Positions 52,570-62,110 of a stretch of DNA of 64,000 nucleotides are shown here, one piece after another. The stretch spans positions 124,001 through 188,000 of the forward strand of contig NZ_CP027669.1 of the NCBI RefSeq assembly GCF_003008595.1. The letters run 5' to 3'. The DNA comes from Simplicispira suum (GTDB lineage: Bacteria; Pseudomonadota; Gammaproteobacteria; Burkholderiales; Burkholderiaceae_C). Position numbers and translations under genes: made by a program. Below the pieces are notes generated by a model. The model ran no database searches. It was not told the DNA's origin and saw only the letters and a program-made list of their open reading frames with translations. The number at the start of each line of letters is the position of its first letter. Position 1 is the first letter of the stretch.

Positions 52570-54003
52570 ATGCAAAGCAATTTCATCGCCAATGAAGCGC
52601 GGCCCTCGCTCAGTGGCCATACGCTGGATGTCATCGATCCCTCGAACGGTCAGGTCTTCGACCACCTGCAGCGCAGCAACGCAGTCGACATCGATACCGC
52701 CGTACGCGCTGCGCGCCATTGCTTTGAGACACTCTGGCGCCCCATGGCGGCAGCCGACCGGGGGCGGCTGCTCATGCGCCTCTCAGCCGCCGTTACCGAG
52801 CATGCCACCGAGCTGGCTGGACTGGAGCAGCGCGACTGCGGCAAGCCCACCCGCCAAGCGCGTGCCGACGTCCTGGCACTGGCGCGCTATTTCGAGTTCT
52901 ATGCCGGCGCCTGCGACAAGCTGCACGGCGAAACCCTGCCTTACCAGGAAGGCACCAGCGTGCTCACCTGGCGGGAACCCCACGGCGTCACCGGTCATGT
53001 GATCCCATGGAACTATCCGATGCAGATCTTTGGGCGCAGCGTGGGCGGCGCGCTGGCCGCCGGCAATACCTGCGTGGTCAAGCCTGCCGAAGACGCCTGC
53101 CTGTCGGTGCTGCGCGTGGCGCAGCTGGCGGCCGAGGTCGGTTTCCCGCCGGGCGCGATCAACATCGTCACGGGTTATGGACATGAGGTGGGTGATGCGC
53201 TGGCCCACCACCCTGGCGTCGATCACATCAGCTTCACTGGCAGCCCCAGCGTGGGCACACTGATCGCCCAGGCTGCGGCCAAACGCCATTGTCCGGTGAC
53301 CCTGGAGCTGGGCGGCAAGAGCCCGCAAATCGTTTTTGCCGACGCCGACCTGGACGCTGCGCTGCCCGCCATCGTGAACGCTATCGTGCAAAACGCCGGT
53401 CAGACCTGCTCGGCAGGTTCGCGCCTGCTGGTCGCGCGCAGCCTGTACGAACCTTTGCTGGAACGCCTGGGCACCCTCTTTTCCAAGCTGCGCGCCGGGC
53501 CGGCCGCCTTGGATCTGGATGTCGGCCCATTGATCCGCGCAACGCAAAAAGAGCGTGTGCTGGACTTTTTGGCGCAAGCCGAAGCCGCCGACATTGCCAC
53601 CGTGGCGCAAGGCAGCGTGGTGCCTACGGCCCCTTCCGACGGCTTTTACGTCGCCCCGGTGCTGCTGCGCGACGTTCCCGCCGATCACCGGCTGGCGCAA
53701 GAAGAAATCTTTGGTCCGGTGCTCTGCGCCATGGCGTTTGACGACGAAGACCATGCCGTAAAACTGGCCAACGGCACCGCATTTGGTCTGGTGGCCGGAG
53801 TGTGGACACGCGACGGCGCACGGCAGATGCGCGTGGCGCGGCGCCTGCAATGTGGCCAGGTGTTCATCAACAACTACGGCGCGGGCGGTGGCGTGGAACT
53901 GCCCTTTGGCGGTGTCAAATCATCAGGATACGGCCGAGAAAAAGGCTTTGAAGCGCTCTATGGATTCACCACGCTCAAGACGGTGGCCATTCGCCACGCC
54001 TGA
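52570..54003 (+). CDS. Aldehyde dehydrogenase family protein
   Basis: A 477-residue NAD(P)-dependent aldehyde dehydrogenase. The nucleotide region has IPWNYPMQIFGRSVGGALAAGNTCVVKPAE and SFTGSPSVGTLI, the general base glutamate is in TLELGGKSPQIV, and the catalytic cysteine is in NAGQTCSAGSR (near 281). EEIFGPVLCAMAF and LPFGGVKSSGYGREKG end the domain. The substrate is not predictable; no partner enzyme is adjacent. ATG 52570 is used. Confidence 0.9.
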   Translation: MQSNFIANEARPSLSGHTLDVIDPSNGQVFDHLQRSNAVDIDTAVRAARHCFETLWRPMAAADRGRLLMRLSAAVTEHATELAGLEQRDCGKPTRQARADVLALARYFEFYAGACDKLHGETLPYQEGTSVLTWREPHGVTGHVIPWNYPMQIFGRSVGGALAAGNTCVVKPAEDACLSVLRVAQLAAEVGFPPGAINIVTGYGHEVGDALAHHPGVDHISFTGSPSVGTLIAQAAAKRHCPVTLELGGKSPQIVFADADLDAALPAIVNAIVQNAGQTCSAGSRLLVARSLYEPLLERLGTLFSKLRAGPAALDLDVGPLIRATQKERVLDFLAQAEAADIATVAQGSVVPTAPSDGFYVAPVLLRDVPADHRLAQEEIFGPVLCAMAFDDEDHAVKLANGTAFGLVAGVWTRDGARQMRVARRLQCGQVFINNYGAGGGVELPFGGVKSSGYGREKGFEALYGFTTLKTVAIRHA

Positions 54004-54007
54004 TTCT

Positions 54008-54832
54008 TCAGCCCAGCACTTGCTTGAGCGCGGCGTCGTACAGGCCAGTGAGCCGGTCGGTGACTTCCAGCAGGCGCTCGCTGGTGGTGGCCACGTCTGC
54101 AAGGCCACGCGCATCGGCCTTGCGCTGCAGGGCCGAACTGAAGAACACCCACTGCCCATCGCCCAGTGCCAGCTCGTCGCGAATCGCCGGTGTGGACAGC
54201 GGGGCGGCTGCGAGCGTGGCCATGGCTTTTCGAAATTCATCGGCATCGCTCAATAGTTGCTCGCGCGGGCCTTTTGCGTCGCTGCCTGCCGCCACAAGAA
54301 AGTAGTTCTTGGCCAGACGCTGGGACAGTGCACGCTGCCTGCCGGCAATGTTCACCAGTTTCGCGGTAGCAGCATTGGACGATCTTTCAAACGCCTCCGT
54401 CGCGGCATTGGCGACGGCCAGCATGCGGTCGGCCTGCGCCGCCACGGCCGCCACCGATTGCGCGGTGGGCGGCATGACGAGCAGGGCTTCGAGAGCATCC
54501 ACCGACTTGTGCACGTCATCCACCTGGCGCGCCAGTTCGGTCGGCCAGGGCACGCTGGCCAGATCGTCGAAACCGGAGCGCACCAGTTTCTTGGCCGAAG
54601 CCATGACACTGGCTGCCTGGTCTGGCAACACGCCCAGATGCATTTGTACATAGGCCTTGGCCATGCGCTGCGACAGCGCGCGGTAGCGGGCAATGCGGTT
54701 GATGGCGGTAGAGACCGCAATTTGCGCCTGCGCTGCGCCCATGGCGGGCAGGAACAGCGCAGCGGCGAGCGTTTGGACCACGGCGCGGCGGGTAGCGGCA
54801 CGGGGGCGACGGCAAGAAGTCAACGAAGTCAC
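54008..54832 (-). CDS. Exported protein with two PilJ-type (type IV pili MCP N-terminal) domains
   Basis: A 274-residue protein. The N-terminus has a twin-arginine-like basic stretch (RRPRAATRRAVVQTLAAALFLPAMGAAQAQ), probably a signal peptide. Two similar blocks follow, INRIARYRALSQRMAKAYVQM (about 47-67) and LVNIAGRQRALSQRLAKNYFL (about 155-175). Both match the PilJ N-terminal sensory module. It lacks membrane and signalling domains, so it is a stand-alone periplasmic binding module. GTG 54832 has GGAG six bases upstream; ATG 54922 would add 30 residues without a signal. Confidence 0.75.
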   Translation of the reverse strand: MTSLTSCRRPRAATRRAVVQTLAAALFLPAMGAAQAQIAVSTAINRIARYRALSQRMAKAYVQMHLGVLPDQAASVMASAKKLVRSGFDDLASVPWPTELARQVDDVHKSVDALEALLVMPPTAQSVAAVAAQADRMLAVANAATEAFERSSNAATAKLVNIAGRQRALSQRLAKNYFLVAAGSDAKGPREQLLSDADEFRKAMATLAAAPLSTPAIRDELALGDGQWVFFSSALQRKADARGLADVATTSERLLEVTDRLTGLYDAALKQVLG

Positions 54833-55012
54833 AACAGGCTCCACGGTCCCGGTTTGGGCCGAAACGCCATTTTGCTGCAGTGCACACACGGCAAACTGAC
54901 ACGCATCAAGAAACTGCTGCATGCAGCATTTACACCACGGGCCGCGCGCTCCGCGCCAGAATAGGCCATTGCCTGCGCCCACATTTCGCAACCCATTGCA
55001 CAAGGATCCCCC

Positions 55013-55783
55013 ATGCGTCTTGCCGCCAAATCCATCATCGTCACCGGCGCCGGAAGCGGCATTGGTGAAGGCATTGCCCGGCGCCTGGCGGCCGAGGGCG
55101 CGCAGGTCGTCGTCAATGACATCAACCCCACGGCGGGCGAACGCGTCGCTCTGGCCATTCGCGATGCGGGCGGACAAGCGCAGTTCTTTTGCGCCGATGT
55201 CACGCGCTCGGGCGACGTGCAAGCCCTGGTGGCCCAGGCCGTTGCGCAGCATGGCCGCCTGGACGTGGTGGTCAACAACGCCGGCTGGACGCACCGCAAC
55301 CGCCCTATGCTGGAGGTGAGCGAGGAAGAATTCGACAAGGTCTATGCCATCAACGTCAAAAGCATCTACCTCTCGGCCATCCACGCCGTGCCCGCCATGC
55401 GGGCCAACCCTGGGGGCAGCAGCGGCAGCTTTATCAACATCGCTTCCACCGCGGGCATCCGTCCACGCCCGGGGCTGACCTGGTACAACGGCTCGAAGGG
55501 CGCGGTGATCACCACCAGCAAATCCATGGCGGCCGAACTCGGCCCCGAGAACATTCGCGTCAATTGCATCAACCCCGTGTTCAACCCCGACACCGGCCTG
55601 GCGGCCGAGTTTGCCGGCGGACCGCTGGATGAAGCGCGCCGCGCGAAATTCCTGACCACCATCCCACTGGGGCGCTTCTCAACGGCCCTGGATGTCGCCA
55701 ATGCCGCGCTCTACCTGGCCAGTGACGAAGCCGCGTTTGTCAGCGGCGTGTGCATCGAGGTGGACGGCGGGCGCTGCGTTTAG
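55013..55783 (+). CDS. SDR family oxidoreductase
   Basis: A 256-residue classical short-chain dehydrogenase. The NAD(P) motif is VTGAGSGIGEGIA (residues 10-22), then NNAGWTHRN, and the catalytic serine, tyrosine and lysine are in NIASTAGIRPRPGLTWYNGSKGAV. The C-terminal SGVCIEVDGGRCV is typical. Position 36 has aspartate (VVNDIN), which favours NAD over NADP. The substrate is unknown. It is divergent from the PilJ-domain gene. Confidence 0.88.
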   Translation: MRLAAKSIIVTGAGSGIGEGIARRLAAEGAQVVVNDINPTAGERVALAIRDAGGQAQFFCADVTRSGDVQALVAQAVAQHGRLDVVVNNAGWTHRNRPMLEVSEEEFDKVYAINVKSIYLSAIHAVPAMRANPGGSSGSFINIASTAGIRPRPGLTWYNGSKGAVITTSKSMAAELGPENIRVNCINPVFNPDTGLAAEFAGGPLDEARRAKFLTTIPLGRFSTALDVANAALYLASDEAAFVSGVCIEVDGGRCV

Positions 55784-55851
55784 CCTCCCCCCGCGCTGCT
55801 GCCATACCCACGGCCACCGGGTGGTAACCACCCCTCGGCATAATCCTGTGC

Positions 55852-56994
55852 ATGCCTGAACGCGTGATTCCTCTCGTCGATGCCAGGGTGGCCGCGCTGC
55901 CCCTTCCAACGGGGGCTGCCGTGACCGAAGCGGGGCGCGTGACCGACACCCTGGGCCGGCCGCTGCGCGACTTGCGCATCAGCGTCACGGACCGCTGCAA
56001 CTTTCGCTGCAACTACTGCATGCCCAAGGAAGTGTTCGACAAGGAACACGCCTACCTGCCGCACAGCGCATTGCTGACGTTTGAAGAAATCACCCGACTC
56101 GCAACGGCATTTCTGGCGCATGGCGTACGCAAGATTCGCCTCACGGGCGGCGAGCCGCTGCTGCGAAAAAACCTGGAAGAGCTGGTGGCGCAGCTGGCGG
56201 CGCTGCGCACCGTGGACGGGCGGGCGCCGGAGCTGACCCTGACCACCAACGGTTCGCTGCTGGCGCGCAAGGCACAAGTGCTGAAAGATGCGGGTCTGAG
56301 CCGCGTCACGGTCAGCCTCGACGGCCTGGACGACGCGGTGTTCCGGCGCATGAACGACGTGGATTTTCCGGTGGCTGAGGTGCTCGCTGGCATCGACGCG
56401 GCGCAGGCCGCAGGTTTGACCGGAACCAAGGTCAACATGGTGGTCAAGCGTGGCACCAACGAGCACGAAATCCTGCCCATGGCACAGCATTTTCGCGGCA
56501 CCGGGATTACGCTGCGCTTCATTGAATACATGGACGTGGGCGCCACCAACGGCTGGCGCATGGACGAAGTGCTGCCGTCGCGCGAGCTGATTGCGCGCCT
56601 GCGCGCCGCGCTGCCGCTGGTGCAGCTGGGCGCCAGCGCACCGGGCGAAACGGCCGAGCGCTGGGGCTATGCGAACGCAGCCGGCCACTACGACCCCGCG
56701 CTGGGCGAGATGGGCGTGATCAGCAGCGTGACGCAGGCGTTTTGCGGCAGCTGCAACCGCGCGCGCCTGTCCACAGAAGGGCGGATGTACCTGTGCCTGT
56801 TTGCCGGCCAGGGCTACGATCTGCGCGCCCTGGTGCGCGGCGGCGCCAGCGACGAAGACTTGCAAGGCGCTGTTGCCAGTATCTGGCAGGGCCGCGCCGA
56901 CCGCTATTCCGAACTGCGCGCCAGCCTGCCTGCCGAGGCGGGCGACGCAAGCGCACGGCCGCGGCGCATCGAGATGAGCTACATCGGCGGATGA
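55852..56994 (+). CDS. moaA: GTP 3',8-cyclase MoaA
   Basis: A 380-residue radical SAM enzyme starting molybdenum cofactor synthesis from GTP. The SAM cluster cysteines are Cys49, Cys53 and Cys56 ([11 protein letters not shown]). The second cluster uses the C-terminal [52 protein letters not shown] and SLDGLD are present. The C-terminal double glycine (SYIGG), essential in MoaA, is intact. mobA and moeA follow on the same strand. Confidence 0.96.
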   Translation: MPERVIPLVDARVAALPLPTGAAVTEAGRVTDTLGRPLRDLRISVTDRCNFRCNYCMPKEVFDKEHAYLPHSALLTFEEITRLATAFLAHGVRKIRLTGGEPLLRKNLEELVAQLAALRTVDGRAPELTLTTNGSLLARKAQVLKDAGLSRVTVSLDGLDDAVFRRMNDVDFPVAEVLAGIDAAQAAGLTGTKVNMVVKRGTNEHEILPMAQHFRGTGITLRFIEYMDVGATNGWRMDEVLPSRELIARLRAALPLVQLGASAPGETAERWGYANAAGHYDPALGEMGVISSVTQAFCGSCNRARLSTEGRMYLCLFAGQGYDLRALVRGGASDEDLQGAVASIWQGRADRYSELRASLPAEAGDASARPRRIEMSYIGG

Positions 56995-57070
56995 GACCCG
57001 TCGCGCCACTTTCTTGCACGCGGCGCCACACCGGCTGCGAGCGGGTCCAAGCCCTTCAAGGGACATTTCC

Positions 57071-57703
57071 ATGATCGATTCTCAGGACATCACCGGCCTG
57101 GTGCTCGCCGGCGGGCGCGGCTCGCGCATGGGTGGGGTGGACAAGGGCTTGCAGGCGTTTCGCGGCGTACCGCTGGCGCTGCACACGCTATTGCGCCTGC
57201 AAGTGCAGGTGGGCACCGTGATGATCAACGCCAACCGCAATCTGGCGGCCTACGAATCGTTTGGCGTCCCGGTCTGGCCCGACACCGACAGCGACTACGC
57301 GGGGCCGCTGTCGGGCTTTCTCACCGGGCTCGAGCGCTGCGAAACCCCATGGCTGCTGACTGTTCCCTGCGACACACCGCTGTTTCCACACGACCTGGTT
57401 CGCCGCCTGGCCGATGCCGCCGAGCGCGAACAGGCCGACATTGCCATGGCCGCCGCGCCGGAGATGGGCGACGACGGCAGCATGCGCGTGCGCGCGCAGC
57501 CCGTTTTTTGCCTGCTGCGCGTCGATTTATTGGAAAGCCTGGTGCACTTCACCCAGGCCGGCAGGCGCAAAATAGACGCCTGGACCGGCCAGCACCACTG
57601 CGCCCTGGTGCCGTTTGACACACCGGGCGACGACCCCAGCGCCTTCTTCAACGCCAACACCCTGGCCGAGCTGCATGCACTGGAGTCGCGCGGCCAACCC
57701 TGA
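57071..57703 (+). CDS. mobA: Molybdenum cofactor guanylyltransferase
   Basis: A 210-residue GTP transferase that makes the molybdopterin guanine dinucleotide cofactor. The GTP loop is [22 protein letters not shown], the guanine region is [12 protein letters not shown], and the metal site is [13 protein letters not shown] with [16 protein letters not shown]. It lies 76 bases after moaA and 19 before moeA, so the three form a cofactor operon. Confidence 0.95.
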   Translation: MIDSQDITGLVLAGGRGSRMGGVDKGLQAFRGVPLALHTLLRLQVQVGTVMINANRNLAAYESFGVPVWPDTDSDYAGPLSGFLTGLERCETPWLLTVPCDTPLFPHDLVRRLADAAEREQADIAMAAAPEMGDDGSMRVRAQPVFCLLRVDLLESLVHFTQAGRRKIDAWTGQHHCALVPFDTPGDDPSAFFNANTLAELHALESRGQP

Positions 57704-57722
57704 AACCAGCCGCCTTTTTTGC

Positions 57723-59078
57723 ATGAAAAATATCGCCGAAATCGCCGCCCGCCTGCAAGGCTACGACCCAGAGGCCCTTCATGCCGCACAGGTGACGGCG
57801 TTTCTGGAGCAGTTGGTGCAGCCGGTGCAAGAGTGCGAAACCGTGGAGCTGCACGCCGCGCTCGGGCGCGTGCTGGCAAGCGATGTGGTCTCACCCATCA
57901 GCGTGCCGCCACACGACAACTCCGCCATGGACGGCTACGCCTTCGCTGGCGGGCAGCTGCAGGCGGGCCAGGCGCTGCGCCTGCGCGTCGTCGGCGCGCC
58001 GGCCTTTGCCGGTGCCGCCTGGCGCGGCGCCGTGGCGGCGGGCGAGTGCGTGCGCATCATGACCGGCGCCATCATGCCGGACGGGCTCGATACCGTCGTG
58101 CCCCAGGAGCTGGCGCAGGCCGAGGGTGAGTTCATACGCATCGCGCCCGATGTGCTGCGTGCGGGCGACAACCGTCGCTTTGCCGGCGAAGACCTGATGC
58201 GCGGCGCCGTGGCGCTGGCGGCGGGCGAACCCATCAGCCCTGCGGCGCTGGGCCTGCTGGCCAGCCTGGGGCTGCCCCGCGTCTCGGTGCGGCGGCGCCT
58301 GCGCGTGGCCGTGTTTTCCACCGGCGACGAGATCCTGCGCCTGGGCGACGCGCCGCGCGAAGGCGCGGTGTACGACAGCAACCGCTACACCCTGCTGGGC
58401 CTGCTCACCCGCCTGGGCGTGGAGCTGGTGGATCTGGGCGTGGTGCCCGACGAACCGACGCGTTTGCGCGCCGCCTTCGCCAGCGCCGCCGCCCAGGCCG
58501 ACGCCGTGATCACGAGCGGCGGCGTGAGCGTGGGCGAAGCCGACCACACGCGCAGCATGATGCGCGAACTCGGTGACGTGGCCTTCTGGCGCATTGCCAT
58601 GCGGCCCGGCCGGCCCATGGCCGTCGGACGCATTGCCCGCGACAAATTATGGACAAAATTGGCCTCTAGCGCTTATCCTATAAGCGCTATAAGCTCTCAA
58701 TATAATAGCAATAATCTAACAGGTGAGGCCATTCTTTTTGGTCTGCCCGGCAATCCCGTGGCCGTCATGGTGGCCTTTCTGGCCTTTGTCCGCCCCGCCC
58801 TGCTGCACATGATGGGCTCAACCCGCGCCGCCCCACCGCTGCTGCGCGCGCGCAGCGCCGGGTCCATCCGAAAAAAGCCCGGCCGCACCGAATACCAGCG
58901 CGGACGGGTCTGCATGGGAGCCGATGGTCAGCTGGAAGTACGCGTCACCGGCAACCAGGGCTCCGGCGTGCTCAGCTCCATGGTGCAGGCCAACGGCTTG
59001 ATCGTTCTGCCGCACGACAGCGGCGACGTGGCTGCGGGCGATGCGGTCGAGGTCATGGTGTTTGACGGCGTGATGTAA
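57723..59078 (+). CDS. moeA: Molybdopterin molybdenumtransferase with in-frame repeat insertion
   Basis: A 451-residue MoeA that inserts molybdate into molybdopterin-AMP. Domains are normal: ISVPPHDNSAMDGYAF, RIMTGAIMPDGLDTVVPQE, VFSTGDEILRLG, YDSNRYTLLGLL, ITSGGVSVGEADHT and AMRPGRPMAVGRI. ILFGLPGNPVAVMVAF comes next in normal MoeA, but here about 28 residues (307-334, starting DKLWTKLASSAYP and rich in S and N) intervene. They are encoded by a full copy of the dispersed palindromic repeat. The frame stays open. The insert sits in a loop just before the substrate-binding GLPGNP motif, so function may be preserved or reduced. Confidence 0.93.
   Translation: MKNIAEIAARLQGYDPEALHAAQVTAFLEQLVQPVQECETVELHAALGRVLASDVVSPISVPPHDNSAMDGYAFAGGQLQAGQALRLRVVGAPAFAGAAWRGAVAAGECVRIMTGAIMPDGLDTVVPQELAQAEGEFIRIAPDVLRAGDNRRFAGEDLMRGAVALAAGEPISPAALGLLASLGLPRVSVRRRLRVAVFSTGDEILRLGDAPREGAVYDSNRYTLLGLLTRLGVELVDLGVVPDEPTRLRAAFASAAAQADAVITSGGVSVGEADHTRSMMRELGDVAFWRIAMRPGRPMAVGRIARDKLWTKLASSAYPISAISSQYNSNNLTGEAILFGLPGNPVAVMVAFLAFVRPALLHMMGSTRAAPPLLRARSAGSIRKKPGRTEYQRGRVCMGADGQLEVRVTGNQGSGVLSSMVQANGLIVLPHDSGDVAAGDAVEVMVFDGVM
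58645..58725. repeat. Dispersed palindromic repeat, copy C, inside moeA
   Basis: Perfect arms TAGCGCTTAT (58667-58676) and ATAAGCGCTA (58680-58689), identical to copy A read in reverse. Flanks TTGGCCTC and TAAGCTCTCAATATAATAGC also match the family. It is AT-rich within a GC-rich gene and adds a multiple of three bases. Confidence 0.9.
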
Positions 59079-59111
59079 GGCCACGCGCCACGTCTCGTGG
59101 CCATGGGCCAC

Positions 59112-59873
59112 TTAGAGGCGCTTTTCAGCAAAGGCCTGCACACGCTGTGCGGTGTCGGGGTCCGCAAAGCAGGCCGCTGCTTCTGCGTGCTCCAGCGCCA
59201 GTGCGTCGGCAATGCGTGGCCCCAAGCCAGAAGCCAGAGCGCGTTTGAGCCGCGATGTCGCGCCCGGCGAGCGCGTGGCAATCTCGGCTGCAAGCGCCAT
59301 GGCGGAGGCCAGCATCTCGTCCTCAGGGACCACGCGGTTCACCAGCCCAAGGGCCGCCAAGTCGTCCGCACTTTTTCGCTCGCCCAGAACAATGAGTTCC
59401 ATGGTGCGCTGGTGGCCCAGCGCCTGAGGCAGCAGATGGGTCACCGCGCCCGTCACGAAATGACCCAGCGCCATTTCAGGGAAGAAGCACACCAGGCTGT
59501 CGGCCGCCACGACCATGTCGCAGTTGAGCATCCACTCAAAGCCGCCGCCGACGGCATAGCCGTGCACCGCCCCAACCACCAGCTTGGGGCCGAACATCAT
59601 GTCGCGCGTAATGGTCTGGATGCGCTCGCAATGCAGGGAGATGGCCTCCGCGCTTTCCGATTGCTCGGCAAACTCCTTGAGGTCGTCCCCCGCGCAGAAC
59701 GCCCTGCCGGCGCCGGTCAGGACGATGGCGCGCGTGGACGGCTCTGTTTGGGCGGCATGCAAGGCCTGGTGCAGATCCACCAGCAAGGCTGCGCCAATGG
59801 CATTCAGGCGCTCGGGCCGCTCCAGCGTGACAAGACTGACGGCGCCGTGAATGGCGTGGGTGGCAAAGGCCAT
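59112..59873 (-). CDS. Enoyl-CoA hydratase/isomerase family protein
   Basis: A 253-residue crotonase-fold protein. The oxyanion segments are TGAGRAFCAGDDLKEFAEQ (near 60-78) and VHGYAVGGGFEWMLNCDMVVA (near 97-118). The glutamate of the first classical hydratase acid position is not obvious, so the specific reaction is uncertain. AGGAG precedes ATG 59873. An acyl-CoA synthetase lies 31 bases upstream on the same strand, and the two likely process one carboxylic acid. Confidence 0.87.
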   Translation of the reverse strand: MAFATHAIHGAVSLVTLERPERLNAIGAALLVDLHQALHAAQTEPSTRAIVLTGAGRAFCAGDDLKEFAEQSESAEAISLHCERIQTITRDMMFGPKLVVGAVHGYAVGGGFEWMLNCDMVVAADSLVCFFPEMALGHFVTGAVTHLLPQALGHQRTMELIVLGERKSADDLAALGLVNRVVPEDEMLASAMALAAEIATRSPGATSRLKRALASGLGPRIADALALEHAEAAACFADPDTAQRVQAFAEKRL

Positions 59874-59904
59874 GGAAAACTCCTGAAAACAACGACAAAA
59901 CGAC

Positions 59905-61488
59905 TCAGGCGGGGCCACTTGGTGGCGCCTCCCGATCCCAGGTGCCTGGCACAACGCCCTCTTCCTTGAGGCGGAATTTTTCCACCTTGTCGGTCGGCGT
60001 TTTGGGCAGCGCCGGAAGAAAACGCAGGTAGCGTGGAACCATGAAGCGCGCCATTCGCGCCGCGCAATGCGCCGCCAATGCAGATTCCGTGAGCGAAGCC
60101 CCAGGCCTCAGCACAACGCTCGCCATGACTTCCTCTTCGGTCAGCTCACTGGGGACGCCGTATACGGCGCATTCGAGCACCTCCGGGTGCGCTTCAATGC
60201 CCATTTCCACTTCGGCGCTGGAGATGTTCTCGCCGCGCCGGCGCACCATGTCCTTGCGCCGCCCGACGAAGTACATGTAGCCGTCTTCGTCCTGGCGCAT
60301 TGCGTCGCCGGTATGGAACCACAGGTCCTTGAACGCGGCAAGTGTCGCCTCGGGCATGCCGTAATAGCCCTGCATCAACAGCGCAGGCTGCTCGGGCCGC
60401 ACCAACAACTCGCCAATCTGTCCCACAGCAACCTCGAAGCCCTGTTCGTCCACCAGACGGGCCGTGAATCCCTCAGCGAGCTTTCCGCACGAGCCCATGC
60501 GGCGCGGGGCGTCCAGCGGCGTGAACATGGCCGCACCCACCTCGGTCGATCCATACATCTCCACCAGCCGGCAGCCAAAACGCGCTTCGAATTCCGGCGT
60601 GAAGCTGGGCAGCGGGACACCCCAACCCAGGCGCGCGCGATGGTCGCGGTCGTGCGCCGCAGGGGGCTGCTTCCACAGCATGGTGATGGTGGCGCCCATG
60701 AAGTCAAACACCGTGGCCTCCAGGGTGCGCACCTCTTCCCAGTAGCGCGAGACACTGAAGCGCTCGCCCAGCGCCGCGACCGAGCGCAGCAGCAGCGCCG
60801 GGGCAATGGTGAGGACCGTGGCGTCGAGGTGAAACATTGGATACGGGCAATACAGCACATCGTCCGGGCGCAGTTCCAGCCCTTTGATGAAGCCGCGCGC
60901 CTGGGCCAGGACAAACCGGTGCGCGATCATGGCGGCCTTGGAGCGGCCCGTGGTGCCCGACGTATAGAGCAGCAAACAGGTTTCCTCGAAACCCACCTGC
61001 GGCCGGGGCAGCGTTTCGCTGTCGGGCTGCACGCTGCGCAGCCGCTCATAGGGCTCGCAGCCGGGGAAGGGTGGTTGCGCCGCGCCCAGCAGAAACACCT
61101 GAGATACGCTCACCAGGCCACCGCGTACCTGCTGCCAGGCCTCCAGCAGATCGGCATGCACCACCGCAACACGGCTTTGCACCAGGTTCACCGCATCGGC
61201 CAGCACGGGACCGCGAAACGAGGTGTTCACTGGCGCTGCAGCTGCGCCCAGCTTGGACAATGCAAACCACAGAAGCGCCAGTTCAATGCAGTTGGGCAGC
61301 ATCAAGCTGACGTTGTCGCCGCGCCGCACGCCCTGCGCATGCAAGCCGGCGGCAAGGCGGTCGGTTTCAGCGTCGAACTGGCTGTAGCTCCACTCACCGG
61401 CTGCCATGCGGACAAATGGCCGATGCGGCGCCTGCGCCGCCGCTTTGCGCAGTTCCTCGCCGAGCGAAGCACAAAAATCATCGATCAT
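59905..61488 (-). CDS. AMP-dependent acyl-CoA synthetase
   Basis: A 527-residue adenylate-forming ligase. The P-loop is LLLYTSGTTGRSKAAM (near 172), the acyl-adenylate motifs are VEMYGSTEVG and WFHTGDAMRQDEDGYMYFVGRRKDMVRRRGENIS, and the C-terminal catalytic lysine is in PKTPTDKVEKFRL. Overall wording is near the crotonobetaine/carnitine-CoA ligase (CaiC) branch. The actual acid is unknown. First of a two-gene unit with the enoyl-CoA hydratase. Confidence 0.88.
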   Translation of the reverse strand: MIDDFCASLGEELRKAAAQAPHRPFVRMAAGEWSYSQFDAETDRLAAGLHAQGVRRGDNVSLMLPNCIELALLWFALSKLGAAAAPVNTSFRGPVLADAVNLVQSRVAVVHADLLEAWQQVRGGLVSVSQVFLLGAAQPPFPGCEPYERLRSVQPDSETLPRPQVGFEETCLLLYTSGTTGRSKAAMIAHRFVLAQARGFIKGLELRPDDVLYCPYPMFHLDATVLTIAPALLLRSVAALGERFSVSRYWEEVRTLEATVFDFMGATITMLWKQPPAAHDRDHRARLGWGVPLPSFTPEFEARFGCRLVEMYGSTEVGAAMFTPLDAPRRMGSCGKLAEGFTARLVDEQGFEVAVGQIGELLVRPEQPALLMQGYYGMPEATLAAFKDLWFHTGDAMRQDEDGYMYFVGRRKDMVRRRGENISSAEVEMGIEAHPEVLECAVYGVPSELTEEEVMASVVLRPGASLTESALAAHCAARMARFMVPRYLRFLPALPKTPTDKVEKFRLKEEGVVPGTWDREAPPSGPA

Positions 61489-61676
61489 GGTCTGTCCGAG
61501 GGCGGATGAGTGAGGAGGTCGAGGCTATCGTAGCCCGAAGTCCACCCAGCCAGATGCCCACGGGCGCTGGCTGGGGGACACTCAGCGGGACGGCCTGGCG
61601 CGCCGGGCTCCCACCCTGCCGGGGCGGGCCATCGGCTACCCTCTGATGCAATTTCTTTTTTTCGCAGGATCCAGGC

Positions 61677-62003
61677 ATGCCCTTTACCGCAAAACACCTC
61701 GCCACCGAGCCCAGCCGCGCCGAAATCGACGCCCTGGCCGACCCCACCGTGCTGGAATTTGGCACACCCTGGTGCAGCCACTGCCAGGCGGCGCAGCCGC
61801 TGATCGAGCAGGCGCTGCAAGACCATCCCGAAATCGCGCACACAAAGGTGGAAGACGGCAAAGGCCGGCCGCTGGGCCGCAGCTATGGCGTCAAGCTCTG
61901 GCCCACGCTGGTGTTCCTGCGCGGCGGCAACGAGGTGGCCCGCCTGGTGCGGCCCCAGTCGGTCCAGGCCATCGAAGAGGCGCTGGGCGCGCTAAGCCGC
62001 TGA
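61677..62003 (+). CDS. Thioredoxin family protein
   Basis: A 108-residue thioredoxin-fold protein with active site WCSHC (Cys33 and Cys36), preceded by EFGTP and followed by the cis-proline strand YGVKLWPTLVFLRGG. It has no signal peptide, so it is cytoplasmic. The -CSHC- pair differs from thioredoxin CGPC, which suggests a different redox potential. Confidence 0.88.
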   Translation: MPFTAKHLATEPSRAEIDALADPTVLEFGTPWCSHCQAAQPLIEQALQDHPEIAHTKVEDGKGRPLGRSYGVKLWPTLVFLRGGNEVARLVRPQSVQAIEEALGALSR

Positions 62004-62048
62004 GCGCTGGGAAGCACCGCAGTCCAGCTTGCCGCACACAGAGAATTT

Positions 62049-62110
62049 TGATAAAAAAAGGCCTCTAGCGCTTTATCCATAAGCGCAAACAGCTATTAAA
62101 ACAATAGCTT
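62049..62110. repeat. Dispersed palindromic repeat, copy D
   Basis: TAGCGCTTTAT / ATAAGCGC (62066-62086), preceded by GGCCTC, then a second inverted repeat AGCTATT / AATAGCT (62091-62109). It separates the convergent thioredoxin and RND genes and could end both transcripts. Confidence 0.8.

Noticed and set aside
60067..61509. 480-codon plus-strand frame opposite the acyl-CoA synthetase
   Set aside because: Antisense to a full-length, domain-complete enzyme; no homology seen.
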